Source: CADCVW01 sp964251385 (GTDB taxonomy: Bacteria; Pseudomonadota; Alphaproteobacteria; Sphingomonadales; Sphingomonadaceae). Taken from it: DNA of 64,000 bases. Under the pieces are notes generated by a model. The model had not been told where the DNA came from, made no database searches, and was given only the letters and a program-made list of their open reading frames with translations. A program made the position numbers and the translations under genes. Shown in pieces: positions 1-9,136 of the stretch (position 1 is the first letter of the stretch; every line of letters begins with the position of its first letter). The stretch lies in the NCBI GenBank assembly GCA_964251385.1, contig CAXUJK010000003.1, positions 527,493 through 591,492 on the forward strand. The letters are read 5' to 3'.

Positions 1-450
1 ATTGCTTATGCCGATGGTCAGTACTCGGACTACCCTGCCGGCCCGTGCCCGCTCGAACGGCAGAGCGCGGCGACCGTTGCGTGCGACCTCACCGGGCAGC
101 GTCTGTCGAGCCTGCCGCGCTGGTCGACGACGATCGGGGGCGATTACGCCAATCCAGTGGCCGCATTCGGCACCGGCGGCGCTCTGTTCGCCCGTGTCGA
201 TTCGAGCTTCCGCAGCGGATATTTCGGCGATCCCTCGTTGTCGCGCTTCACCTTCGTCCGCGCCTACAACGTGACCAACGGCAGCGTCGGCTACCGGTCG
301 GACGCGGGCTGGGAGGTGTCGCTCTTCGCGCGCAACCTGTTCGATGAGGACCATATCCAGAACCTGACGATCCAGGCGGGCAACAGCGGCCTGATCCTGG
401 GCGCCCCGAGCGATCCGCGCGTCATCGGCGTGACCCTGCGGCTGCTATAA
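1..450 (+). CDS. TonB-dependent receptor, C-terminal end (partial)
   Basis: Reading frame 1 is open from the left edge to the TAA at 448-450, giving about 149 residues without a start. The protein shows alternating beta-strand character, the phrase RNLFDEDHIQ typical of the last barrel strands of TonB-dependent receptors, and a C-terminal strand ending VTLRLL. These receptors are outer-membrane beta barrels that take up siderophores or other ligands with energy from TonB. The plug domain and ligand-determining loops lie outside the window, so the substrate cannot be judged. The next gene, a ModE-like regulator, starts only 16 bp downstream on the same strand and could be co-transcribed, which hints at, but does not prove, a link to metal or oxyanion uptake. 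Confidence 0.8.
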   Translation: MAYADGQYSDYPAGPCPLERQSAATVACDLTGQRLSSLPRWSTTIGGDYANPVAAFGTGGALFARVDSSFRSGYFGDPSLSRFTFVRAYNVTNGSVGYRSDAGWEVSLFARNLFDEDHIQNLTIQAGNSGLILGAPSDPRVIGVTLRLL

Positions 451-466
451 GCTAGACGGGCGGACG

Positions 467-1270
467 ATGAGCGCCGCCGACAGCCTCCAAGCGACTGTGA
501 CGCTGCGCCGCGCTGCGGGCCGTGTGGGTGCCGATCGGATCGCGCTGCTCCGGGCGATCGGCGACACGGGATCGATCAGCGCGGCCGCTCGCGCAGTGCC
601 CGTCAGCTACAAGGCGGCATGGGACGGCGTTCAGGTACTCAACAATCTGTTTGAGCGTCCCTTGATCGCGGCATCGGCCGGAGGACGCGACGGGGGCGCA
701 AGCGTCATTACCGAGGCAGGCCGCGCCGTTCTCGCCGCCTATGACGCGGTTGAGGCGGAACTCTCCGTGACGATGGATCGGCTTGAAGCCAGCCTTTCCT
801 CGGTCCATGGAAGTGCCCTCAAGCCGCTTCTGTGGGGCATCGCCATGAAGACCAGCGCGCGCAATACACTGAGCGGAACGATCGCGCGGGTGACGCCAGG
901 CGCGGTCAACTCCGAAGTCGCCCTGCGAGTCACTGATGAGCTGGAGATAATCGCAACGATCACGCGCGCGAGCGTCGACGCCTTGGGCCTCGCTCCCGGG
1001 GTGCCGGCGCTGGCGCTGATCAAGTCCAGCTTCGTTACCTTGGCGCGAGGCGACGGGAACGTCAGGACGTCGGCTCGGAACACCTTGGCAGGCATTGTTG
1101 CCAGGCGCGAGGACGGTGCAGTCGGCAGCGAGATCACGCTGAACCTGGAAACGGGTAAGACGATCACGGCTACGCTGACCTGCGAGAGCGCAAACGCCCT
1201 CGACCTGACGACTGGAGTCGCGGCTCTCGCCTTGATCAAGGCGAGCCACGTCATCATCGCCGTTGAATGA
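467..1270 (+). CDS. modE: ModE-like molybdate-responsive regulator (HTH plus two TOBE domains)
   Basis: This 267-residue protein has the ModE layout. Residues about 1-115 form a LysR-like winged helix (phrases DTGSISAAARAVPVSYKAAW and VITEAGRAVLAAYD). They are followed by two TOBE/Mop domains that each begin with the near-identical phrase TSARNTL (residues about 127-190 and 205-266). In the known family, molybdate binding to the TOBE pair changes DNA binding, so that molybdate uptake is repressed and molybdoenzyme genes are controlled. The context fits, since a molybdopterin aldehyde oxidoreductase operon lies 2.3 kb downstream. The ATG follows GGACG. No modABC transporter genes are in the window. 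The assignment to the ModE family is secure; the target genes are inferred. Confidence 0.85.
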   Translation: MSAADSLQATVTLRRAAGRVGADRIALLRAIGDTGSISAAARAVPVSYKAAWDGVQVLNNLFERPLIAASAGGRDGGASVITEAGRAVLAAYDAVEAELSVTMDRLEASLSSVHGSALKPLLWGIAMKTSARNTLSGTIARVTPGAVNSEVALRVTDELEIIATITRASVDALGLAPGVPALALIKSSFVTLARGDGNVRTSARNTLAGIVARREDGAVGSEITLNLETGKTITATLTCESANALDLTTGVAALALIKASHVIIAVE

Positions 1271-2198
1271 CCGATAAGGCGTCTTCTGAACCGGCTGCGA
1301 CCCAAAAGGTCAGAGAAGGACGTATGGCTGTATGATTAGAAATCGTTGTGACCTTTGTCACTTCGGCTTTCATTTAACAAGTAAGCCTCAGCCTAAGCCT
1401 CACCCTCAGCATTACAACCCTATCGAAATATTCTGTTCGTTGGTGCCAGCTATCTACAACAGGTAATCGGCGTGCAGACCGGAGTTCGTGAAGCCTAAGG
1501 GATCCTGCCGGTGCCATACGAGACTTGAACGCCGTCGTGTTACGCGCCGGCCTGCCCGTGGCGCAGCAACTCGCCCTTCGATCATCGCAGCAAGAGCGTG
1601 GCGACGGTGCAGAGCATATACGAACGGGGCTCTGCAGCGGCATCAAGCCCGCCGCCCTGAGCACGGCAGATGGTGCCCGTGGCTTATCAGCTGGCTGCCT
1701 CCGGGGCGTATACTTGGATTAGAGTGAGATGGCGCTCCTGTTCAGAGCCGCACCGACACCCGCTAAGCAGCGCGCCTCAATCAGCTTCTGCCGCGCCGAC
1801 GCACAGCAACAAGGCGAGAAAGGTGGCCGCCATCGCGCCCGACAAGCGGCAGGTTGCCGCGGTCGATGTCACCCGTGCGCCAGCATAGCCGGTACGGCCC
1901 TGCGTTGGCGAGCGCCGCCGCATCAGCGGCGAGCAACAGGCGTCCGGTCGTCCTCGAGATAATCAAGCCAGCGATCACGACCGGCGTCGGCGCACCAAGT
2001 GAATGAGTTCGTCGCTGATGCCAAGGCGCTTGGGCAGGCGGGCGGGCCAAGCCCATGACACCGGCCCGATGATCAGGTCGCTCCTGACCAAAGACAACGG
2101 ATGAACGGTCTTCGCATCAAAGTGGGGGGCCTCACCTTGAACGACGCCACCACACACATGCTGACCATGATCAAGTTCCTGGCTCTAGATCAGTCCTA
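1271..2198 (+). other. Long gene-poor stretch between modE and an AraC gene
   Basis: I see no convincing gene here. Short open frames exist on both strands but lack a good start, a ribosome site or a recognisable product. Frames that look protein-like, for example on the minus strand at about 1,800-2,160, break off repeatedly, which suggests an eroded gene. A short inverted repeat, GTGAC-CTTT-GTCAC, lies at 1348-1361. A microrepeat of AGCCT/CACCCT units follows at about 1383-1408. The segment next to the AraC start carries the motif ATGATCAAG, discussed under findings. Confidence 0.5.
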
Positions 2199-3146
2199 AT
2201 GCGGCTGCAGATGCCTGAGGGAACGGACGAGATTGCCATGCAGATGCAGCCGATCCCACAGACAAGCGTGGGGTTATCGCCTTGGACCCCGCAGCAGCTG
2301 CTAACCGCCATGAGGGGTTCTGCCGAGTTTCGCCGTACGCTGATTGCAGAACCAGCTTTTCAATTGACGCACTGCAAGAACTCATTGGCCGGCGGGTACG
2401 ACGTTCCAGGGATGAAAGATCATGGTATTCGCGTCCAGGGTTCGTCACGCGCCCACCACTTTGCGTCCTTTAACGGGTCTCGTCATGAAGGAGTCGGTCG
2501 TCGGGGCATGAGTTGGGTAGTGCCCGCCGGGGTCGCGACATCTTGGGAGTGGGAGCCGATCGAGGTTGTGGCCGTGTGGTTGTCGCCGACGCTATGGCGC
2601 GACGTGCTGGAAGGTTCCGGGCTCGAGGCCGAGTTGCACCCGGAAGTCCGCTTCGTCGGTGCCGACCCGCTCGTCGAGCAGCTCGTGCTTGCTTTGCAGG
2701 CAGGGGCCGACGAGCATCATCAGTTTGGTCGACTGCTTCGTGACGGATTGCTGGCCGCGTTGATCATGCATTTGGCCAAGCGGCAAACCACTCGCGCTCC
2801 CGCTCCAGGTCCACGCGGCGGATTAGCCGAATGGCGACTTCGCCGCGTTCTCGAACGAATGAACGATGCCCTCGCCGAAGACATACCGCTAGACCAGCTT
2901 GCAAAGCTGGCCGGTCTCTCGCCATGCCACTTCTCGACCGCTTTTCGCCGATCAACCGGTACGCCGCCTCATCAGTACCTGGTAAAACAACGGATTGCTC
3001 GAGCGCAAAGCCTGTTGAGGACGGACCACGCCACCAGCGTGACGGAAGTCGCCATGTCTGTCGGCTTCGGCACAAGCACTCACTTCGCGACGATGTTTCG
3101 CAAACTTACGGGTAAGACGCCGTCGGAGTTCAGGGCTGCATCGTAG
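2199..3146 (+). CDS. AraC-family transcriptional regulator
   Basis: This protein of about 315 residues ends in a classic AraC double helix-turn-helix. The first helix pair covers the phrase LDQLAKLAGLSPCHFSTAFR and the second covers SVTEVAMSVGFGTSTHFATM, with the closing phrase TGKTPSEFRA. The N-terminal 200 residues form a putative ligand-sensing domain that I cannot assign to a ligand. A second AraC protein of the same architecture lies on the other side of the pao-like operon at 7815-8783. An in-frame ATG at 2238, preceded by GGACGAG, is an equally good or better start. Control of the neighbouring oxidoreductase operon is an inference from position. Confidence 0.85.
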   Translation: MRLQMPEGTDEIAMQMQPIPQTSVGLSPWTPQQLLTAMRGSAEFRRTLIAEPAFQLTHCKNSLAGGYDVPGMKDHGIRVQGSSRAHHFASFNGSRHEGVGRRGMSWVVPAGVATSWEWEPIEVVAVWLSPTLWRDVLEGSGLEAELHPEVRFVGADPLVEQLVLALQAGADEHHQFGRLLRDGLLAALIMHLAKRQTTRAPAPGPRGGLAEWRLRRVLERMNDALAEDIPLDQLAKLAGLSPCHFSTAFRRSTGTPPHQYLVKQRIARAQSLLRTDHATSVTEVAMSVGFGTSTHFATMFRKLTGKTPSEFRAAS

Positions 3147-3204
3147 CTGCCGGGAGATCAGCGCGGCCTCACGTCTGGTTTAGAGGAAAGGTCCACGTAG
3201 ATAA

Positions 3205-3436
3205 ATGGGCTACTCGAAGCACGACCCGCAACTGTCGAACGCACCGGCTCAGGCCGCGGCCATTGCGCAAGGCGTACTGACCCGCGTCGATCAAAAATCA
3301 TCCCGTGCTCCGCGCGGACCTGCTCACTCAACCCGATCTGCGGCTGGCGGACAGTGACGTCAGCAGCCTGCTGACGAGGATGGCGTTCCAACGGCTCGCG
3401 CACAACCGGTTAAAGTTTCTTGTTGACTCCTTTTAA
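3205..3436 (+). pseudogene. Possible frameshifted gene remnant, unknown product
   Basis: An ATG at 3205 opens a frame of about 50 residues (start MGYSKHDPQLSNAPAQAAA). It has protein-like composition and runs to a TGA at about 3355. Near 3298 a second frame takes over with a helical, leucine-rich phrase (PVLRADLLTQPDLRLADSD) and ends at TAA 3434-3436. The two parts read as one protein if a single frameshift is allowed. I do not recognise it. The rest of the interval up to the oxidoreductase operon (3437-3577) shows nothing. Confidence 0.25.
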
Positions 3437-3577
3437 CATCTTCGGGTGCGAAACGCCCGGCAATCCCGACGCCCACGTCGGCGACGATCTCTCGCCGGCG
3501 GGGCTTGCGGCCGTTGACTCCACGCTAATCGATAAGAGCATCACGGTCCACGTGCCGAGACGGGCTTGCTCGCAAGA

Positions 3578-5782
3578 TTAGGCAAGATCCTCCAACCGTA
3601 TCGGCACGTGGCGCACTCTGCGGCCGGTCGCGTGGTACACGGCGTTCGATATGGCGGGGGCGACGCCGCACATCGCGACCTCGCCGACGCTTTTTAGCCC
3701 GACGCTGTTGAACCGCGGATCAGGCTGGTCGATGAACTCGACGTCGATGGAGCCGATGTCCGCGTTAACCGGCACAAGGTAGTCAGCGAGGTTTGAATTG
3801 AGGAACCCGCCATGACGCTCCTCCACTTCGCTTTCCTCACGCAGCGCAGCGCCAATGCCCCAGACGACTCCTCCGCGGATCTGGCTGGCGGCGGTGCGCG
3901 GCGAGATGATGCGACCGCAATCGGCCACGCTGACAACGCGCGGCACGCGGATGCGGCGGGTAGTCGGTTCGACTCGCACTTCGACAAAATGCGCGATGTA
4001 ACTGTACGTTGTGAACTCTGGGAACTCCGGGCCAGCGTTCGCCACCGCACCCTTGGCCGCATCGGCAAAAACTGTGTCCGGCTGTCCCGGCGCCTTCTTG
4101 CGGACCTCGACTTCGTAGGAATCTCGTCCGGCGGCGCGGAGGTAGGCCGAGGGCAACGAGCCTGCCCGCACGTCGGGAGCAAGGCGTGACAGATCGGCGA
4201 GCAGCTTAGCGGCGGCGTCCGACACCGGCGGGATCGCGGTCGCGGTGCCCCACGAACCCGCGGTCAGATGCTGCGGAACAGGCCCGGTAGTGCCGATGTC
4301 AATCGTGATCGCCTGCGGCGGCACACCTAGCCTGTCAGATAGCACGTTGGCGATGGCGGTGCGGATACCTTGGCCCATCTCGTGGCCGGCGACGCTGATG
4401 TTGATCTCGCCCGCGGCGGTCACGCGCAGCCTGGCCTGGGCTGCGGCGATGCTACCGCCATAAGCTCCGCATGCCACGCCCCAGCCCATCTGCGTCCCGT
4501 CGGCGGCGCGCATGGAGCCGGGCCGCGCGGTGCGGTCGGCCCAGCCGAACTTAGCGGCGCCGCGGCGGAGGCACTCCGCCATGAAGCGCGACGACAATGG
4601 CATCTTGGCGATAGGATCCATCTGCGTATCGTTCGCGAGCCGGAGCGCGACCGGATCGACTTCCATCGCATAGGCAAGTTCGTCGATGCCGGCTTCAAAC
4701 GCATAGGCCGCAACACCTTCCCAGGGACCCCGCATATAACCCGGGGTCTGCGTGTCCGCCCGCACCATGCGCTCACGCCCGCGGTAGTTCTCGATGCCGT
4801 GCAGGTGCGAGGAGGTTTCGGCGTACTGGCCCGGCCAGAGGTCGTGGCGCGAAGTCTGGTGGTCGGCCTCGTGGATCGCCGCGACGATTTTTCCGTTGCG
4901 GTCGCCGCCCATGCGGATGCGATGACGGCTGGCGGGGCGGAAGCTTGCGTCGTGGAAGATCTGCAGCCGGGGGACCACCAGCTTAACCGGCGCGTTCAGC
5001 CGCCGCGCGGCGAGCGCGGTGAAGGCGGTCTGCATCTGCGTCGAGTTCTTCTGCCCGAAGCCGCCGCCTATCCACGGCGAAACGACGCGGACCTGTTCGG
5101 GATTGATCCCCAGTTGCCGTGAGACGCCGCCGCGCACGCCTTGGGCGTTCTGCGTGCCTTCATGGACCGTCAGCATGCCGTTGCGCCATTCGGCTACTGT
5201 GGCGATCATTTCGATCGCATTGTGGTGCTGCGCAGCCGTCGTGTAGGTCACGTCGATCTTCACGGGCGCGCCGGCGAACTCCCGGTCGGCGTTGCCAGCG
5301 ACCTTGTCCTTGGCGATCGGCGGCGGCAACGGAGAGTCCGCCTGTACGACCATGTCGGACGCGGGAGCTTCGGTCCAGTTCACGTTATGGGGCTCGCGCG
5401 CGTAAGTCGCGCGGACGAGGTCGGCGGCCCGTTCGGCGTTCTCGAGCGTGTCCGCGACGATCATCGCGATCGGCTGGCCGCGGTATGCGATCCGCGGCGA
5501 CAGCATCGGCTGGAAGCTTTGGAATGCAGCGCCCTTGTTGAGCAGATAGCCCGCGGCTTTGATGCTCGTTGTATCCAAATGGGTAAGGACCAGCCGTACG
5601 CCGGGAGCGGCGCGCGCGGCGCTCGTGTCGAGCGCAGTGATGCTGCCGCGCGGAATGGTGGCGATGGCAAATATCGCGTGCAGCATGCCCGGCAGGTTGT
5701 TGTCCGATCCGTAGCGCGTAACGCCCCGGACCTTGTCGACGGCGTCTACGCGCGCGATTTCCGGATAGGGTGCATCGGCCAT
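3578..5782 (-). CDS. paoC: Aldehyde oxidoreductase, molybdopterin-binding subunit (PaoC/xanthine dehydrogenase family)
   Basis: This 734-residue protein is the large catalytic subunit of a three-subunit molybdo-flavo-iron-sulfur enzyme that oxidises aldehydes to acids. The family landmarks are visible: VDKVRGVTRYGSDNNLPGML at the N-terminus, the cofactor loop IGGGFGQKNSTQMQTAFTAL, GHEMGQGIRTAIANVL, and near the end VKSVGEVAMCGVAPAISNA-like sequence whose GE supplies the expected catalytic glutamate. It has no signal peptide, so export would depend on the Tat signal of the small subunit, as in Escherichia coli PaoABC. It starts 4 bp after the FAD-subunit gene and is the last gene of the operon. 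The aldehyde range cannot be predicted. No XdhC/PaoD-type maturation chaperone gene is seen in the window. Confidence 0.9.
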   Translation of the reverse strand: MADAPYPEIARVDAVDKVRGVTRYGSDNNLPGMLHAIFAIATIPRGSITALDTSAARAAPGVRLVLTHLDTTSIKAAGYLLNKGAAFQSFQPMLSPRIAYRGQPIAMIVADTLENAERAADLVRATYAREPHNVNWTEAPASDMVVQADSPLPPPIAKDKVAGNADREFAGAPVKIDVTYTTAAQHHNAIEMIATVAEWRNGMLTVHEGTQNAQGVRGGVSRQLGINPEQVRVVSPWIGGGFGQKNSTQMQTAFTALAARRLNAPVKLVVPRLQIFHDASFRPASRHRIRMGGDRNGKIVAAIHEADHQTSRHDLWPGQYAETSSHLHGIENYRGRERMVRADTQTPGYMRGPWEGVAAYAFEAGIDELAYAMEVDPVALRLANDTQMDPIAKMPLSSRFMAECLRRGAAKFGWADRTARPGSMRAADGTQMGWGVACGAYGGSIAAAQARLRVTAAGEINISVAGHEMGQGIRTAIANVLSDRLGVPPQAITIDIGTTGPVPQHLTAGSWGTATAIPPVSDAAAKLLADLSRLAPDVRAGSLPSAYLRAAGRDSYEVEVRKKAPGQPDTVFADAAKGAVANAGPEFPEFTTYSYIAHFVEVRVEPTTRRIRVPRVVSVADCGRIISPRTAASQIRGGVVWGIGAALREESEVEERHGGFLNSNLADYLVPVNADIGSIDVEFIDQPDPRFNSVGLKSVGEVAMCGVAPAISNAVYHATGRRVRHVPIRLEDLA

Positions 5783-5786
5783 GGGT

Positions 5787-6779
5787 TCAGGCTTTCCGTT
5801 GCGCGATGAGAAGGGCGTCGGCGACGGTCTGCGCGCCGAGTGGGATGCGGAAGGCGTTCTGGCGGCCTGGACGGGCGCCGCGGAACGCGATGTCGCCCGC
5901 GGCGCGCGCCGACGCAGGCGTTAGTGGCCCGCCGACGAGGGATTGTTCGGCCTCCCGCGACCGCGACGGCCGGGTCGCCACCGCGCCTAGCGCGATCCGC
6001 GCGCTGCGAACGACGTCGCCGTCCATCTCCAGCGCGACGGCGGCCGACGTTACCGCGTAGGCATAGGACTCGCGGTCGCGGATCTTATGGTAGGTCGATG
6101 CGCGCCCCATCCGTGTTCCCGGCACGCGGATCTGAGTGATGAGGTCGCCTTGCGCCAACACCGTCTCGATATGCGGCGTATCGCCGGGCTCGCGGTAGAG
6201 CTGCTCGAGCGGAATGGTGCGGCGGCCACCGGGGCCGACGATGTCAATGGCGGCGTCGAACGCGACGAGCGCCACTGCCCAGTCGCCCGGGTAGTTGGCG
6301 ATGCAGTTGGGGCTCGTGCCGATCAAGGCCAGCGGACGATCCAGCCCGCCGATCGCCGAACAGCCGCTGCCGGGCACGCGTTTGTTGCATGCGAACGGCG
6401 CGCCCGTGCGGAAGTAGTTGCAGCGCGTCCGCTGGAGCAGATTGCCGCCGACGGTCGCCATGTTTCGCAGCTGCTGCGACGCGGCCTTCCACAAGGATTC
6501 CGACAAGGCCGGGTATTGTTCGATGAGCCGCATGTCGGCGGCGACGTCGCTCATCCGGGCGAGCGCGCCAATGCGGACTTCGCGGCGACCCACCTCCACC
6601 TCGTCGAGGCCGCGGATGGCCGAGATGTCGACGATGCGCTCGGGCGTCTCCGCATTGAGCTTCATGAGGTCGTAGAGGTTGGTTCCCCCAGCGATGAACT
6701 TGGTCCGCGCGTCGCCCGATGCCACGGTCCCGACCGCGTCGTCGATAGACCGGGCTCGGCGATAATCATACGGCCGCAT
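5787..6779 (-). CDS. paoB: Aldehyde oxidoreductase, FAD-binding subunit with extra Fe-S insert (PaoB-like)
   Basis: The start is the ATG at 6779 (MRPYDYRRARSIDDAV), giving 330 residues. Upstream extension of the frame overlaps the small-subunit gene and is not coding. The FAD-binding motif is KFIAGGTNLYDLMK, with a second motif in ATVGGNLLQRTRC. After it comes an insert containing Cys120, Cys131 and Cys140, and a later Cys159 in TSPNCIANYPGD. In the PaoB branch these cysteines hold an additional 4Fe-4S cluster not found in ordinary xanthine dehydrogenases. The ligand set here is inferred from spacing. The C-terminal CO_deh_flav_C domain follows. The protein passes electrons from the 2Fe-2S subunit to an acceptor. 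Confidence 0.9.
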   Translation of the reverse strand: MRPYDYRRARSIDDAVGTVASGDARTKFIAGGTNLYDLMKLNAETPERIVDISAIRGLDEVEVGRREVRIGALARMSDVAADMRLIEQYPALSESLWKAASQQLRNMATVGGNLLQRTRCNYFRTGAPFACNKRVPGSGCSAIGGLDRPLALIGTSPNCIANYPGDWAVALVAFDAAIDIVGPGGRRTIPLEQLYREPGDTPHIETVLAQGDLITQIRVPGTRMGRASTYHKIRDRESYAYAVTSAAVALEMDGDVVRSARIALGAVATRPSRSREAEQSLVGGPLTPASARAAGDIAFRGARPGRQNAFRIPLGAQTVADALLIAQRKA

Positions 6780-6781
6780 GT

Positions 6782-7495
6782 CTATGAACTCCGCTGGGTT
6801 GGGGCAGCCGAGGTGACTGGCACCTGGCTCGGAGCGCTCCCAGCATCGGCGCTCCGGGTCGCGGCCGCGGCGGCCTGGATCGCGGCGACGATTCCCACGT
6901 AGGCACCGCACCGGCATAGGTTGCCGCTCATGTACTCGCGGATCCGCTCGGGCGAGGTTGCGTTGCCCTCGCGCACCATTGCCACCGCCGCCATGATCTG
7001 GCCGGGCGTGCAGTACCCGCACTGCAACGCGTCGTTGTCGACGAACGCCTGCTGCATCGGATGAAGCGCGCCGTCGATCGGCGACAGCCCTTCGATCGTC
7101 ACCACCTGCGCGCCGTCGATCTTGGCCGCCTGCGTCAAGCAAGATACCACTTGGCGCCCATCGACATGCACCGTGCACGCTCCGCACTGCCCGTGATTGC
7201 AGCCCTTCTTGGCTCCCGTCAGATCCCATTTCTCGCGGAGCAGGTCGAGCAGCGAGGTACGCGTGTCGATGTTCGCGGTCCGGCGCTCGCCGTTGACCGT
7301 CGCGCGGATCGGCATCGAACGGGGCTGCTCGGCGGCGCGGCCTGCTGCGGTGGAGGCGGGTTGGGCCTCGGCCGCGGCTGCCGAGTTCAACAAGGCCGGC
7401 GCGATGATGCCTCCGACAAGCACTTCCCGGCGGTCTACGTCCATCGTCGGGAAAGCGTGTTCCTTCTCGTCGAACGGTTCGCCGTCACTGGTCAT
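6782..7495 (-). CDS. paoA: Aldehyde oxidoreductase, 2Fe-2S subunit with Tat-like signal (PaoA-like)
   Basis: The chosen ATG at 7495 gives 237 residues. An N-terminal segment with twin arginines (DRREVLVGGIIAPALLNSAA) looks like a Tat signal, pointing to folding in the cytoplasm and export of the whole complex to the periplasm. The plant-type 2Fe-2S domain follows (GCNHGQCGACTV and later VSCL). The second 2Fe-2S domain has QCGYCTPGQ and the paired CRCG phrase near NLCRCGAYVGIV. It is the first gene of the three-gene minus-strand operon and its stop lies 2 bp from the next start. The order 2Fe-2S, FAD, molybdopterin matches paoABC (yagTSR). Confidence 0.9.
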   Translation of the reverse strand: MTSDGEPFDEKEHAFPTMDVDRREVLVGGIIAPALLNSAAAAEAQPASTAAGRAAEQPRSMPIRATVNGERRTANIDTRTSLLDLLREKWDLTGAKKGCNHGQCGACTVHVDGRQVVSCLTQAAKIDGAQVVTIEGLSPIDGALHPMQQAFVDNDALQCGYCTPGQIMAAVAMVREGNATSPERIREYMSGNLCRCGAYVGIVAAIQAAAAATRSADAGSAPSQVPVTSAAPTQRSS

Positions 7496-7814
7496 CGGGG
7501 TTCGCCTTCGCGTGGAGATCGTCGCCGCGTCGCCGACACACGACCAGCGTGCATCGCAAGCGCCGCAACAAGCTGTTTTGGCTCCTAGCGCGCCTCCCTT
7601 CGTATCGTCCTTCGGATTCCTTCGGCGGTTGGTACAAAGCAACGGCTTCTGCCTTCCGTCGACTAGTTTAAGTGGCCGCTCGAGATCGCGCAGGAGAAGT
7701 TCGCGCGAGAAGCGCAGCGAGGACGCGGGTGGCGGCGACCAAGTCGGCGTTCGCCTTCGCACGATAGAGCCGTTGCCGACCCGCGTAGCGGCGGTACCGC
7801 CGGTAGGCGGGAGT
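7496..7814 (-). other. Intergenic region upstream of the pao-like operon
   Basis: This 319-bp gap separates the end of an AraC gene from the start of the pao-like operon, both on the minus strand, so it should contain the operon promoter. Fragments of protein-like sequence appear in shifting minus-strand frames (for example LERPLKLVDGRQKPLL), perhaps an eroded open frame. No clear promoter boxes or terminator hairpin could be picked out. Confidence 0.4.
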
Positions 7815-8783
7815 TCACGCGCCGTCGCGGTAGGCGGTGGGCGTCATGCCCGTGATCTTGCGGAACACGGTCGCGAAATGCGTACCTGTGGTGAATCCGA
7901 GCGCGCGGGCGACCGTGATCACGCTCACCGTGCGATCGGAACGCAACATGAGTTGGGCTTGCGCGATCCGACGTTTGATCACGTAGCGGTACGGCGGCCC
8001 GCCGATTGTCTGCCGAAAGGCGGCGGCAAAATGATGCTCGGACAAACCGGCCAAGGCCGCGAGCCGGGACAATGGAATGTCCTCCGCCAGATGCTTTTCG
8101 ATATGGTCGATCACGCGCTGCAGGCGCCAGTCGACCAATCCACCCTTGAACACGCCGTCCCCCCCCCGATTCTTAAATACGGCCCCTTCCGGGTGCGCCA
8201 AGTGTGCTACCAAGGCGGTTTGAAGGCTGTCCGCGAGCGAACTGGCAACGACGGAGGAGGGGGTGCGTGCGGCAAGCGGCATCTCGTCCCTGAGCGCAAG
8301 CATGATCTGTTCGACGAGCGGATCGGCGACCGCGAAGCGGAACGCGGGGTCGTCGACATGCACGGGAGTTGTCGGGCCGTCTGGCACGGGATCGTCGTCC
8401 GCGGCAGACGCGAGTATGCGCGGCCAGGCATCGACCCCAATCTCCAGGCAGAGCAATTCGATCGGCTGATCCCAGCTCCACTTGAACGGCTGGTCGCCCG
8501 GCATGACGAAGGAAGACCCAGACACTCCTCGACTATCGAGGCGCCGGCCCGACCGCGTCATGCTGTGCCGCGCGGTCGAGGAACATTGCAGCGCTAAGAG
8601 GTGCGGCGCGCCCGAAATTCGCTCAATCGTGCCCTGCCAATGCAGATGGTGGGTCATCTCGAAGTCGGCGCGCGCGAACGGCGGCGAGTCCGTACGCCGC
8701 GTTCCGCTTGCAACGCCAGCTGGGGATCGAGAAGCTGGCGTGTTCGCTTCGACGCTTGGGAAAGGGGTGTTCGGCGGCGGCAT
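7815..8783 (-). CDS. AraC-family transcriptional regulator, upstream of pao-like operon
   Basis: This protein of up to 322 residues has a C-terminal AraC double helix-turn-helix (LSRLAALAGLSEHHFAAAFR and SVITVARALGFTTGTHFATV, closing with TGMTPTAYRD). The sensing domain of about 200 residues precedes it. It resembles the AraC protein at 2199-3146 in length and helix-turn-helix wording, suggesting a duplicated pair around the oxidoreductase operon. An internal start at 8657 (MTHHLHWQGTIERISG) is a credible alternative, since the first 42 residues are proline- and serine-rich and low in structure. It lies upstream of the operon on the same strand. Activation of that operon by an aldehyde or aromatic inducer is only a guess. 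Confidence 0.85.
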   Translation of the reverse strand: MPPPNTPFPSVEANTPASRSPAGVASGTRRTDSPPFARADFEMTHHLHWQGTIERISGAPHLLALQCSSTARHSMTRSGRRLDSRGVSGSSFVMPGDQPFKWSWDQPIELLCLEIGVDAWPRILASAADDDPVPDGPTTPVHVDDPAFRFAVADPLVEQIMLALRDEMPLAARTPSSVVASSLADSLQTALVAHLAHPEGAVFKNRGGDGVFKGGLVDWRLQRVIDHIEKHLAEDIPLSRLAALAGLSEHHFAAAFRQTIGGPPYRYVIKRRIAQAQLMLRSDRTVSVITVARALGFTTGTHFATVFRKITGMTPTAYRDGA

Positions 8784-8874
8784 TCAGCGATCGCCTAGAC
8801 GGCGGAGTCGAAATGGCCGAGGCGTTCGGTGCCCGTCCGGCCGCGAGATGTATGCCGCTCTCTGGAACGTTACG

Positions 8875-8892
8875 CCTTGATCATGATCAAGG
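8875..8892. promoter_or_regulatory. Perfect 18-bp palindrome upstream of the AraC gene
   Basis: CCTTGATCATGATCAAGG is a perfect inverted repeat located 92 bp upstream of the AraC start at 8783. Its half ATGATCAAG also occurs just upstream of the other AraC gene (about 2168-2176). A regulator-binding site is plausible but unproven. Confidence 0.35.
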
Positions 8893-9136
8893 TCGGCAGC
8901 AGCGGTTTGCTACTTGAGCTCGTGTGTGACGTAGACGTAACTTTGGGTCCCCGCCGCCGCTTGCGCGGCCGCCTTCCGGATGAATCGCGAGGATGGTGAC
9001 TTCCGGTGCGACAACGCCCGCCGGGCGAATGACGGCCTTGCTTACTCGCGCCGCCCTGCTGACTCGACGTCTGTCTGATAAGCGCGATTCTCAGACAAAC
9101 TTCCGCTTGAGCGTTAGGAATGGCAGAAGCTGCAAA
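8893..9136. other. Gene-poor boundary of the accessory region
   Basis: No gene can be supported. The minus strand has two short protein-like runs (VAPEVTILAIHPEGG, and YVYVTHELK followed by a stop at about 8912) in different frames, so an eroded gene tail is possible. Upstream stops prevent either from being a complete gene. Confidence 0.3.

Noticed and set aside
1781..2157. Minus-strand frames as a small membrane protein
   Set aside because: Two adjacent frames without clear start and with internal stops; hydrophobicity is moderate and no family was recognised.
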